From: CAYMDJ01 sp964537525
Lineage (GTDB): Archaea; Aenigmatarchaeota; Aenigmatarchaeia; QMZP01
DNA length: 30,021 nt
Assembly (NCBI GenBank): GCA_964537525.1
Contig: CAZIAB010000007.1
Location: forward strand, 1 to 30,021
Reading direction: 5' to 3'
Shown: positions 1 through 6,981 of the stretch, in pieces
How positions within the stretch are numbered: the stretch's first letter is position 1
How the letters are laid out: each line of letters begins with the position of its first letter
Translations under genes and position numbers: made by a program
Notes under the pieces: model-generated
Databases searched by the model: none
What the model was told of the DNA's origin: nothing
Seen by the model: the letters and a program-made list of their open reading frames with translations, nothing else

Positions 1-477
1 TCCTCATGCGCAGGGGAAGAGGGACCGAATCCCGAGGGGGAGATATGCGGAAACAGCCTCGATGACGACTGCAACGGAAAGGCGGACGAGGACTGCGCCT
101 GCGAGGAGGAAGAGACCCAGCCCTGCGGCGTCAGCAACATCGGAGAATGCAGTTTTGGAACCCAGACGTGCGAGAACGGAAAGATGAGCACGACCTGTGT
201 GGGCAACGTTGACCCTGTAACAGAGATATGCAACAACCTGAAGGACGACGACTGCGACGGGAATAAGGACTGCGACGACCCGGACTGCTACCTCGATTCT
301 TCATGTGCAGGAATTTCACCGGACACGGGCGGTTCTGTGGAGCCGTTCCCGATTGGAAACATACTGATGATAGTAGGGATTATTGTCATGGGAGTCCTGC
401 TAGCCCTCTGGTATTTCTTCAGGAGGGCAGGCCAGGAGCTGACCTGGGAGGCGGTCAGAAATAAATGGGGCGGGTAA
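1..477 (+). CDS. Secreted MopE-repeat protein with C-terminal membrane anchor (5' partial)
   Basis: The reading frame is open at the window edge, so the N-terminus is missing. The visible 158 residues are rich in Cys and Asp and contain at least two copies of the putative metal-binding MopE motif, a Cys followed by an N-x-L-x-D-D-D-C-(N/D)-G core (GNSLDDDCNGKADEDC and NNLKDDDCDGNKDC). A CGVSNIGEC...GTQTC...C block lies between them. About 22 hydrophobic residues (GNILMIVGIIVMGVLLALWYFF) and a basic/polar tail follow, so the repeats should face outside with a single C-terminal membrane anchor. The same architecture recurs at 15325-15690. MopE-type motifs are known from a methanotroph copper protein and from many archaeal surface proteins; the ligand here is inferred, not shown. 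Confidence 0.8.
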   Translation, partial: SSCAGEEGPNPEGEICGNSLDDDCNGKADEDCACEEEETQPCGVSNIGECSFGTQTCENGKMSTTCVGNVDPVTEICNNLKDDDCDGNKDCDDPDCYLDSSCAGISPDTGGSVEPFPIGNILMIVGIIVMGVLLALWYFFRRAGQELTWEAVRNKWGG

Positions 478-498
478 CAGTTTTAAGAATGTGGCATG

Positions 499-510
499 AT
501 AAATATTAAA
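499..510 (+). promoter_or_regulatory. TATA box for the 527 gene
   Basis: An A/T-only stretch (ATAAATATTAAA) is centred about 22 bases before the ATG at 527. This suits an archaeal TATA element and a very short leader. A GGTGA lies 4 bases before the ATG. Confidence 0.45.
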
Positions 511-526
511 TACAGGGCGTGAGCGG

Positions 527-1006
527 ATGAAAATAGAGATAAACATTCAGAACAGGCACGTCATGATAATCCTGCTTTTCCTAGCAGCAGTTTCCACCAT
601 GGGACTCGTCGTTGCTTACGGGGGCTCTGCCCCCCTAACGATGGGCCATTCCTGGGGTGAGATTGATTGTTCCGGCTGCATAACCAGCTCTAACATAGCA
701 GACGGCTCCATAACCAATGATGACATCTCGCCAACAGCCGCTATAGACGGGAGCAAGATAACGGGGACGGTCCCGAACGCGCAGAAGATAGGCGGCGTAT
801 CCATAGGAAGCAGCGTGTACAACATGCCGACAGCTTGCGGCGGGGGCGTGACCACGGCAGCAACTTGCAGTACTATTAAGTGCGAAATCTGCTACGCCGG
901 CTATGGCTGTTATCCCTACTATTATACCTGCAGCGGAACATGCCTCACCACCCAAACAGGCCCGGCAACGTGCCCTACCATTTATCTGGGCAAGGTTCTG
1001 GCCTGA
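527..1006 (+). CDS. Small secreted Cys-rich protein with tail-fibre-like segment
   Basis: A 159-residue protein. Residues 1-31 form a signal peptide or anchor (polar start, then hydrophobic MIILLFLAAVSTMGLVVAYG). A GHSWGEIDCSGC segment follows, then a region resembling phage-tail/collagen-associated repeats (SNIADGSITNDDISPTAAI, then a GSKITGTVPNAQKIGG segment). The C-terminal 60 residues are rich in Cys, Tyr and Gly (CEICYAGYGC...C...C). No enzyme motif is visible. It lies 49 bases after the MopE-type protein and has its own TATA box, so the two may share a surface role. The HSWxEID stretch makes me think of pilin-like or surface-fibre proteins, but I do not recognise a named family. Confidence 0.75.
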   Translation: MKIEINIQNRHVMIILLFLAAVSTMGLVVAYGGSAPLTMGHSWGEIDCSGCITSSNIADGSITNDDISPTAAIDGSKITGTVPNAQKIGGVSIGSSVYNMPTACGGGVTTAATCSTIKCEICYAGYGCYPYYYTCSGTCLTTQTGPATCPTIYLGKVLA

Positions 1007-1050
1007 CGGATTCGTCAGAGGGCACGATATCTAAAGAATGGAGCGCATGA

Positions 1051-3735
1051 CTACTCTTTCCTGTACCTCAGGATTCCCACTATCCCACCGAGCTCCTTGA
1101 GCTGCTCACCCATCCCGGTGCTCGAGGAAACTACGTAAACCGTTGTGCCTATCTTCTCTGCCGATTCCACTATCTCCTCTGTCAGCTCCCTCTCGGAAAC
1201 TATGTTCGGCTTCTCCCCGCACTTGCACTTCTGGCTTCCTGCCTGCTTCCTGTCCAGCACCTTCTCGAATTTCTCGCCGCATGCAGGGCATTCAAAGCCG
1301 AACCTGACCCAGTCAAAATCCTCTGATATTATCATCAACTCGAGGTTCCCTGCCTCTGTCGCCTCAATCGTTTCCTTGAGGCCGTACACGGCGAGGCCGC
1401 TGTCCTTCCCAAGCTCCCCGAAGAACCTCTCGAGGAGCTTCCTCTCCTTTGTAACCGACGCCTCTGAGAGCATCTCCTCTGCCCTCTCCAATATTTCCCT
1501 GAGACCGGGTTCTCCTGTGTACGATGTGTCAACCACGCCTATAATCCTGTCCTTTATGGTGTAATCCAGGTAATCGCCCTCTGCGAACTGCTCCTTGACA
1601 GGGCCCGGCCCTCCTATTATGAGGCCGAGGAAGTCCTCGAACTCCTTGAACGACTGGCTCGCTATGTCACCGACCTTCTTCATGAAATCGTTCAGCATCC
1701 CCTCCCTTATCCTTGCGTACCTGTTGGCTGAGTTGTGGATTATAATGCCGTTCGCTATAAAGTTTTCGTGTTTTGGGATTTCCATATCATAGAAAAGCCC
1801 CTTTGACTCTGCTGGTGTTATGGAACCTATTTTAACAGAAATCGCATCAGAATTGAGGGCATTTCTCAATTCCCTGATTACATCCTTCCCTTCTTTTATC
1901 ATACTTCTCCTTTCACCCCCCATTGCCTTCCTTGCTGCTTTAACATTCCATCCATTTTTCATGTTTCCAAAAACCGTGCTGGTGCTCACACCCAGAATGC
2001 GTGCAATTTCATCATATTTCATTCTCACAAGCTTTCGCAATTCATGGGCATCTTCTGGAGAACTCCTTAATTCTTGGATTCTCTTCTCGACTTTCCGGAT
2101 AACATTCTTCTCAAATACCTGCCTGCTCATCTGCCTCTTTCCAAGGAGGTACATTGTTCCCGCTTCGGGGAAATCGCTACTGTTCATTTTCAGGGATTTT
2201 ACAAGATTTCTAACATATCTACCGTCTATGGGAACCTGGTCTACCCTTGACATCCTGCTCCGCTTCTTTATCATCAACCCAAGGGCTTCTGCTTTCTTTC
2301 CAGAGAAACCTATCTGACTAGAAAATCTTTCAAGAGATTCTCTGTCATCAATTGTTATGCAGTATTTCTGTTTTTTTGCAAAACTTTTCCCGCTGACAGG
2401 ACCGAATGACGAGATAACCCCGAATCTCAGCAGCATAACCTGGAGGGAGCGCATCATGAATTCCCTGTTGGTTGTGATTCCCACACGAAGAGATGATGAG
2501 TTCACATATCCTTCTGCATCGAACAGTCCTCTCAGAAATCCAGCCAGAACCCCATTTTCCAGCATATTTATTGCCGGCGGTATATCCTTTTCAAAGCTAC
2601 GGGCAGCTTCGGGAAAATATTTCTGCATTTTATTCACCAGTTCGCGGCCATATATCCTGAGGTGCCAGTAATTCCTTCCTTTTCTCTCTTTCATGGAACC
2701 TGGGACACCAAAAACCTCTTTTGAAATCTCTTGATAAACCTTAAGCAAATCCGGGTTTGCATCAAAAAGCGTGATTCGGTCCCTTTCAATGCAACCGTCA
2801 CCTATCATGTATCCCAAAAACTGTGCAAGTTTCTTGTTAACTTCACTCGGGAATTTTATTCCCTTTGACTTTGCCGCGGGCAAAGCAATCCTTCCCCCAC
2901 TGATATTTATTTTCTTTACAGCAAGAAGCCTCTCGCCCTTCTTCAAATCTTCAAGATGTTTTGTTATAATGCCCTTTTCACCGACAACGAAAAAATTATG
3001 TTCTGGAGTTGCAGCAATCTCTATGCGCGGCTGGTGTGTTATAATTTTAAAGGCGTTGTCAGATTTCCTTTGGGAATAATGATTGTGTTTGGATTTGACA
3101 GCCATTCCGGATCTGAAATCAAAGGACAAAAATTCCTCATTCCCGATTTCCTTCACAGGAAGAATTTTTCCGTCGCCCATTGGCATTAATGTATCCTCAT
3201 GCACGCACCACCCTCCTGCCCTGGTCTTTCCTGGAACGATTGATTCCAGGTGCTTCAGGACCTCTATCTTCTTTCCCTTCAGTATGCCTATGGTTGCCTC
3301 TGACTTGTCAAACAGAATCAGGCCGTAAATCTCCCTTTCCCTTATCATGTCCCTGAGCGGGTCGAGCACAAACGCCTGATCGCATCTGTACAGCTTTGTT
3401 TTTAGCGGTTCCGGCGGCTCTACGGCCCATATCTCAAGGTCTGCCACGCCCTCCTTGTCTGACACGTTGCCGCAGAATATCGCGAGACCGTTCTGCGGCG
3501 TCTCCTTGTAAAGCTTGAGATGCTGGAGTATCTTCTCCAGCGCAGAGGTCACGTTCTTCCTCACGGCCTTGCTCTTTATGTTCATTGCCGTCCCCTGCTC
3601 TGACCTTATCTGCTCCACCACCTTTGCCAGGCCGTAACCGGCAGGGACGTAAACACTGACCAGCTCGGTATGCCTGCCCCTAATCCTGCCAAGCTCCTCT
3701 GTTATTGCCCTGAGTTCATTCAGTTTGTCTTTCAT
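1051..3735 (-). CDS. prf1: Peptide chain release factor aRF1 containing an intein
   Basis: Class I archaeal release factor (eRF1 family), which recognises stop codons and triggers peptidyl-tRNA hydrolysis. The start at 3735 is chosen because GAGGT lies 8 bases upstream; an in-frame ATG at 3762 would add nine residues. The N-domain carries the NIKS decoding motif (residues 52-55) and the YxCDxxF element (YRCDQAF). The M-domain begins PGKTRAGG and is interrupted by a 492-residue intein (177-668). It resumes as SANRYARIREGM. The C-domain has a CPAC...CKC zinc site and ends GGIVGILRYRKE. Without the intein the protein is about 402 residues, normal for aRF1. Oddity: the residue before the intein is Trp (codon TGG), so the spliced catalytic loop reads GGW, not the near-universal GGQ. 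Confidence 0.95.
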   Translation of the reverse strand: MKDKLNELRAITEELGRIRGRHTELVSVYVPAGYGLAKVVEQIRSEQGTAMNIKSKAVRKNVTSALEKILQHLKLYKETPQNGLAIFCGNVSDKEGVADLEIWAVEPPEPLKTKLYRCDQAFVLDPLRDMIREREIYGLILFDKSEATIGILKGKKIEVLKHLESIVPGKTRAGGWCVHEDTLMPMGDGKILPVKEIGNEEFLSFDFRSGMAVKSKHNHYSQRKSDNAFKIITHQPRIEIAATPEHNFFVVGEKGIITKHLEDLKKGERLLAVKKINISGGRIALPAAKSKGIKFPSEVNKKLAQFLGYMIGDGCIERDRITLFDANPDLLKVYQEISKEVFGVPGSMKERKGRNYWHLRIYGRELVNKMQKYFPEAARSFEKDIPPAINMLENGVLAGFLRGLFDAEGYVNSSSLRVGITTNREFMMRSLQVMLLRFGVISSFGPVSGKSFAKKQKYCITIDDRESLERFSSQIGFSGKKAEALGLMIKKRSRMSRVDQVPIDGRYVRNLVKSLKMNSSDFPEAGTMYLLGKRQMSRQVFEKNVIRKVEKRIQELRSSPEDAHELRKLVRMKYDEIARILGVSTSTVFGNMKNGWNVKAARKAMGGERRSMIKEGKDVIRELRNALNSDAISVKIGSITPAESKGLFYDMEIPKHENFIANGIIIHNSANRYARIREGMLNDFMKKVGDIASQSFKEFEDFLGLIIGGPGPVKEQFAEGDYLDYTIKDRIIGVVDTSYTGEPGLREILERAEEMLSEASVTKERKLLERFFGELGKDSGLAVYGLKETIEATEAGNLELMIISEDFDWVRFGFECPACGEKFEKVLDRKQAGSQKCKCGEKPNIVSERELTEEIVESAEKIGTTVYVVSSSTGMGEQLKELGGIVGILRYRKE
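1732..3207 (-). mobile_element. Intein with LAGLIDADG homing endonuclease inside aRF1
   Basis: 492 codons in frame within prf1. Splicing signals are complete: Cys1 (CVHEDTLMP), a block B TPEH at about intein residues 68-71, block F/G ending NFIANGIIIHN with the terminal His-Asn, and a Ser as first C-extein residue. Two LAGLIDADG-type helices are visible (LAQFLGYMIGDGC near 128-139 and LAGFLRGLFDAEGYV near 221-235), so it is a bifunctional intein with a probably active homing endonuclease. A further segment towards the C-terminus contains a helix-turn-helix-like stretch (YDEIARILGVSTSTVFGNM). The DNA is visibly more A/T-rich than the extein, which fits recent arrival. Boundaries are set by the Cys codon at 3205-3207 and the Asn codon at 1732-1734. 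Confidence 0.95.
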
Positions 3736-3775
3736 GATAGTAACCTCTAGAACGCATGTCAATATAAAAAAGATG

Positions 3776-4489
3776 CTAAACGAGCGATATCCCGCTTCCG
3801 TTTATCCTGAATTCCATCCAGTCGCGCGAAACGGATGTGTTCTTCATCTTCGAGACCCTCATGAACCTCTTGTTACCCTCGAGCTTCATCTCAATCACGC
3901 CGTCCGAGAGGTAGTTGAGCGTGTTCACCAGCTGGTCGCCGTGTATCCCCCCTTCCAGGACGATTATCTGCGTGGTCTTGAAGCTCCTGCCCTTCGCTAT
4001 CATTATGGGTATGAACCTCACCACTATCTCAGAGGGTATGTAGAGCAGGAGGGTTGAGACAGAATCAAAGATGCTCCTCTTCTTTTCCACCTTCATCCTG
4101 TTGAGTATCTCGGAGAACATGACATTGAGGCTGTTTATGTCAAGACCGCCCTGCAGGACCCTCTTCCAGGGCTCTTCCTTCGAGCCCCCGACCTTCCATG
4201 AGTATGCGTCAAGGAAAATCATCCTGGTCCCGTCAAGGTAGCCGTTCGTTTTCCACCCCATCTTCTTCATCTCGTCTATTATGTCATCAGGGGCGGCATC
4301 CAGTGTTATGTAGACTGTCGGCTCCTCGCCGGTCATTCCCCGGTTGAGGAACTGCTGGCACAGGGTTGACTTCCCGACACCGGGCGGGCCTGTCACTAGT
4401 ATGGTCCCGTTCTGCGGAAAACCCCCTCCCAACATATCATCCAGTTTCTTGATGCCACTACTCGATTTCGTTAATCCTGCCATATACAA
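3776..4489 (-). CDS. KaiC-like RecA-superfamily ATPase
   Basis: 237 residues, one RecA/KaiC domain. It opens with the family signature SGIKKLDDMLGGGFP and has an intact Walker A, GPPGVGKST (residues 34-42). The TLDAAPDD segment sits where KaiC-type proteins carry their catalytic acidic pair, and KKRSIFDSVSTLLLY is the Walker B region. The size suits single-domain archaeal KaiC-like proteins such as ArlH (FlaH), the regulatory ATPase of the archaellum motor. The start may be the ATG at 4489 or at 4483; a TATA-like run near 4503-4517 places transcription start there, so the mRNA is probably leaderless. It is divergent from the KaiC-GTPase fusion, which suggests shared control. A specific role in pilus regulation is inferred from context. 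Confidence 0.88.
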   Translation of the reverse strand: MYMAGLTKSSSGIKKLDDMLGGGFPQNGTILVTGPPGVGKSTLCQQFLNRGMTGEEPTVYITLDAAPDDIIDEMKKMGWKTNGYLDGTRMIFLDAYSWKVGGSKEEPWKRVLQGGLDINSLNVMFSEILNRMKVEKKRSIFDSVSTLLLYIPSEIVVRFIPIMIAKGRSFKTTQIIVLEGGIHGDQLVNTLNYLSDGVIEMKLEGNKRFMRVSKMKNTSVSRDWMEFRINGSGISLV

Positions 4490-4587
4490 CTATTAAATAT
4501 TGTCTTAATATATATTTATCTGGACATGGGGCTGCAAAAAGGCAATATTATTTAAAGCAAGGAAAACATAGTTTAAATTAGATTCAG
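4490..4587. promoter_or_regulatory. Divergent promoter region between two KaiC-family genes
   Basis: A 98-base A/T-rich spacer. The minus gene has a TATA-like run at 4503-4517, about 25 bases before its start. The plus gene has TATTATTTAAAG near 4547-4556 and a second TTTAAATTAG near 4571-4580. No other gene fits here. Confidence 0.5.
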
Positions 4588-5742
4588 ATGAAGATACCGA
4601 CCAACATCCCGAAGCTCGATGAGTTCTTCAAGGGGGGGATTGATGACGGTTCGCACGTCCTGATAATATCAGACATGCTAATAGACAAGGCAATGTTCGG
4701 CATAAACATCCTCGCCAGCAGGCTCAAGGAGGGTGACAACGGAATCTACTTCATAAACAACAAGACGCCTGATTTCATAAAGCAGAACATAAGCAACTGG
4801 GCATCATACAGCAGCAAGGTCTCATTCATCGACGGCATATCGTACAGTCTCGGGCAGAAGAGCAAGGAGGAGTTCCAGATAAACGAGAAGACCATAAACG
4901 TCGTCCCTTACATAGAGGAATCATCCGGCATCTTCAAGAAGGCGCTCGAGAAGAAGAAGGGATATGGAACGACCGCTATATTTGATTCCCTTGACTTCTG
5001 GATTGGACACTGGAAGGACGTGGAGAAATTCATAAAGGAATCAAAGAAATGGATAAAGGACACCCACACGGTATCGTTCTATCTGCTCGCGAACATCGGA
5101 TTCAAGCCGAGCAACATACAGAAGTTCGCAGAATGCTTCGATTATGTTTTATGGCTCAAGGCCTTTGACAGGAAGGGGTTGGTTCTGAAGCACATTTATG
5201 TCCACAAGCCGAGGATAAAGTTCGCAATACCCTTTGAGATAACAGAGTCAGGAATCTCGATGTACATACCGAAGATTCTGGTTACAGGCCCCTTCCACGC
5301 AGGAAAGTCATCCACTATAAAGGCAATGTCACAGAAGCCAACGAGCATCGACAGGCTCGGAACGACCGTTGCGCTGGACCATGGATGGGTGGAGAGGAAG
5401 GGCTTTGCAGTCGACCTGTTCGGGACTCCCGGCCAGGAGAGGTTTGACTGGATATTGAAGACGCTCTCCAAGAGCATACTCGGCATCTTCCTGGTGGTTG
5501 ACTCAACAAAGCCGGAAACGTTTGACAGGGCAAGGGAGATGCTCGCACAGATAAGCGAGCAGAAGATACCGGTAGTCATACTCGCGAACAAGCAGGACCT
5601 CAAGGATGCAATAGCACCCAAGGCAATAGAGAAGAAACTCGGCTACCCTGCCATAGGGACGGTCGTTACCAAGAACAAGGGCATAGACGAAGCACTTGAG
5701 AAGCTGTTCGACGAGATACTGAAGAGACAGACATGGTATTAG
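4588..5742 (+). CDS. Fusion of a degenerate KaiC-like domain with a Ras/Arf-like small GTPase
   Basis: 384 residues in two domains. Residues 1 to about 228 follow a KaiC-like fold (TNIPKLDEFFKGGIDDGSHVL opening; AIFDSLDFW as Walker B-like), but the Walker A site has become ISDMLIDKA and lacks the GKT/S core, so this half probably cannot bind ATP normally. Residues 229-384 form a small GTPase: G1 GPFHAGKS (234-241), G3 DLFGTPGQE (276-284), G4 NKQD (334-337). The GQERF stretch resembles Ras/Rab/MglA-type proteins. A roadblock/LC7 gene follows 8 bases downstream; such proteins are known partners or GAPs of MglA-like GTPases. Inference: a nucleotide-switch protein controlling the adjacent pilus-type machine. 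Confidence 0.9.
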   Translation: MKIPTNIPKLDEFFKGGIDDGSHVLIISDMLIDKAMFGINILASRLKEGDNGIYFINNKTPDFIKQNISNWASYSSKVSFIDGISYSLGQKSKEEFQINEKTINVVPYIEESSGIFKKALEKKKGYGTTAIFDSLDFWIGHWKDVEKFIKESKKWIKDTHTVSFYLLANIGFKPSNIQKFAECFDYVLWLKAFDRKGLVLKHIYVHKPRIKFAIPFEITESGISMYIPKILVTGPFHAGKSSTIKAMSQKPTSIDRLGTTVALDHGWVERKGFAVDLFGTPGQERFDWILKTLSKSILGIFLVVDSTKPETFDRAREMLAQISEQKIPVVILANKQDLKDAIAPKAIEKKLGYPAIGTVVTKNKGIDEALEKLFDEILKRQTWY

Positions 5743-5750
5743 GTGAGTGA

Positions 5751-6122
5751 ATGGTAGGAACGAAAGAAGAGGAACTCAAGCAAATCCTTGAAGAATTTGA
5801 GAACGTAGGCGATGTCGCCGGTTCCGCAGTGGTAAGAAGGGATGGCCTGATGATAGTTTCGGGTCTCCCCAAGGACACGAATTCCAAGGCAGTAGCTGCA
5901 ATGGCGGCCGCGATTGTGGGAACCGGAGAGACCGCGAGCAAGGAGCTTAACATAGGAGAACTTAACCAGGTCCTTATAGAGTCCCAGAAGGGCAAGCTAA
6001 TCTCCATTGGAGCAGGCCCTGATGCGATATTCACGGCCATGGTTAAGGAGAGGGCAAACATGGGCCTCGTTCTCATGCAGATGGAGAGGGCTTCAAAGAA
6101 GATAATGAGGATTATCCAGTAA
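5751..6122 (+). CDS. Roadblock/LC7-domain protein (MglB-like)
   Basis: 123 residues, the usual length for a single roadblock domain. The family pattern is clear: an N-terminal helix (EEELKQILEEFENVGDVAGSA), the VVRRDGLMIVSGLP beta-hairpin, the AAMAAAIVGTGETASKEL helix, then QVLIESQKGKLISIGAG and a C-terminal amphipathic helix. The start is fixed by a Shine-Dalgarno-like AGGTGAG a few bases upstream, and the 8-base gap to the GTPase gene implies translational coupling. Bacterial MglB is the GAP and polarity partner of MglA. Here the tight pairing with a Ras-like GTPase supports an equivalent partnership, which is inference. It is the last gene before a non-coding stretch containing a possible structured RNA. 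Confidence 0.9.
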   Translation: MVGTKEEELKQILEEFENVGDVAGSAVVRRDGLMIVSGLPKDTNSKAVAAMAAAIVGTGETASKELNIGELNQVLIESQKGKLISIGAGPDAIFTAMVKERANMGLVLMQMERASKKIMRIIQ

Positions 6123-6168
6123 TCCTCCACTCGTATGCGGAAGTCCTCGCTTTGTTAATCCCGATTCT

Positions 6169-6237
6169 ATGCCTGTCCGGTCCCTGCCCGTAAGGGCAGG
6201 ATTCTCACCCTGCAATTCAACATCGGTTATCAGGCAT
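6169..6237 (+). other. Possible structured RNA element (nested stems with GNRA loop)
   Basis: This 69-base segment lies between the roadblock and KaiC genes. The ends pair as ATGCCTG/CAGGCAT (7 bp). Inside them CCGGT pairs with ATCGG (5 bp with one G-U). A perfect 7-bp hairpin CCTGCCC-GTAA-GGGCAGG with a GNRA tetraloop is innermost on the 5' side. The G-U pair and GNRA loop favour the plus strand. It resembles no tRNA, C/D or H/ACA RNA that I can recognise. It could be a 3' UTR structure of the roadblock mRNA or a small RNA. Confidence 0.35.
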
Positions 6238-6253
6238 GGTTTTCCTGCCAAAC

Positions 6254-6261
6254 TATTTAAG
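6254..6261. promoter_or_regulatory. TATA box for the second KaiC gene
   Basis: TATTTAAG is centred about 28 bases before the ATG at 6286 and 20 bases before the ATG at 6277, which favours a leaderless start at 6286. The box is nearly palindromic and could also fire on the minus strand towards the structured element at 6169-6237. Confidence 0.5.
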
Positions 6262-6285
6262 ACCAAATGCGATATAATGGATAGT

Positions 6286-6981
6286 ATGGACAGAGTAAAG
6301 ACCGGCATACCCGGCATGGACGACCTTATGGGTGGGGGGATTCCGAGGAAGCAGATATGCCTCATTACAGGAACGGCAGGAACCGGAAAGACGACCCTGT
6401 GCGCACAGTTCATATTCAACGGCATAGCGAAATTCAACGAGAATGGCGTCTACCTCTCCTTTGAGGAGCCCGAGGAGAGCATGAGGGAGAACCTCAAGTC
6501 CCACGGCTGGAATTTTGACGATTACGAGACCAGGGGGCAGTTCTCCTTCATAAGGTACGACCCCTACCACATAGAGGACGTCTTTGACGTCCTTGAGTCA
6601 ACGATAAGGCAGACCAAGGCAAAACGGGTCGTCATCGATTCAGTTTCCGCGCTCGGCCTCCACGTCAAGGATGACGCAGAGCTCAGGAGGATGATATTCA
6701 ACCTCTCCGTGGTTTTGAGGAAGCTGGAGTGCACGACCCTTCTCGTCTCAGAGATACCCACCGACTCAAAGGGCCTCTCCAGGTACGGTGTCGAGGAATT
6801 CGTTGCAGACAGTGTGGTTGTTCTTTATTATGAGAGGATGCAGTCAACCTTCTCAAGGGCGATACAGATATGGAAGGTAAGAGGCTCAGAGCACTCGGAG
6901 AAGCTCCACCCCTACAAGATAGGAAAGGAGGGCTTCATCACCTACCCCAGCGAGGAGGCCTTCATGGGTTCCATTAAATAG
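6286..6981 (+). CDS. KaiC-like ATPase, ArlH/FlaH-type candidate
   Basis: 231 residues from the ATG at 6286 (6277 is an alternative). It opens with the classic archaeal KaiC signature MDRVKTGIPGMDDLMGGGIP. Walker A is GTAGTGKTT (residues 29-37), the catalytic acidic pair sits in YLSFEEPEE, and Walker B is KRVVIDSVSAL. All sites are intact, unlike the KaiC domain of the fusion at 4588. Its stop codon abuts the ATG of the secretion ATPase, so the two are co-translated. In archaella, ArlH binds the ArlI ATPase and tunes assembly and rotation; the adjacency here suggests the same pairing for a pilus-like machine. ArlH orthology itself is not proven. Confidence 0.9.
   Translation: MDRVKTGIPGMDDLMGGGIPRKQICLITGTAGTGKTTLCAQFIFNGIAKFNENGVYLSFEEPEESMRENLKSHGWNFDDYETRGQFSFIRYDPYHIEDVFDVLESTIRQTKAKRVVIDSVSALGLHVKDDAELRRMIFNLSVVLRKLECTTLLVSEIPTDSKGLSRYGVEEFVADSVVVLYYERMQSTFSRAIQIWKVRGSEHSEKLHPYKIGKEGFITYPSEEAFMGSIK

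Noticed and set aside
6169..6237. tRNA or C/D-box RNA
   Set aside because: No T-arm GTTC motif, no anticodon arm and no proper C and D boxes on either strand.
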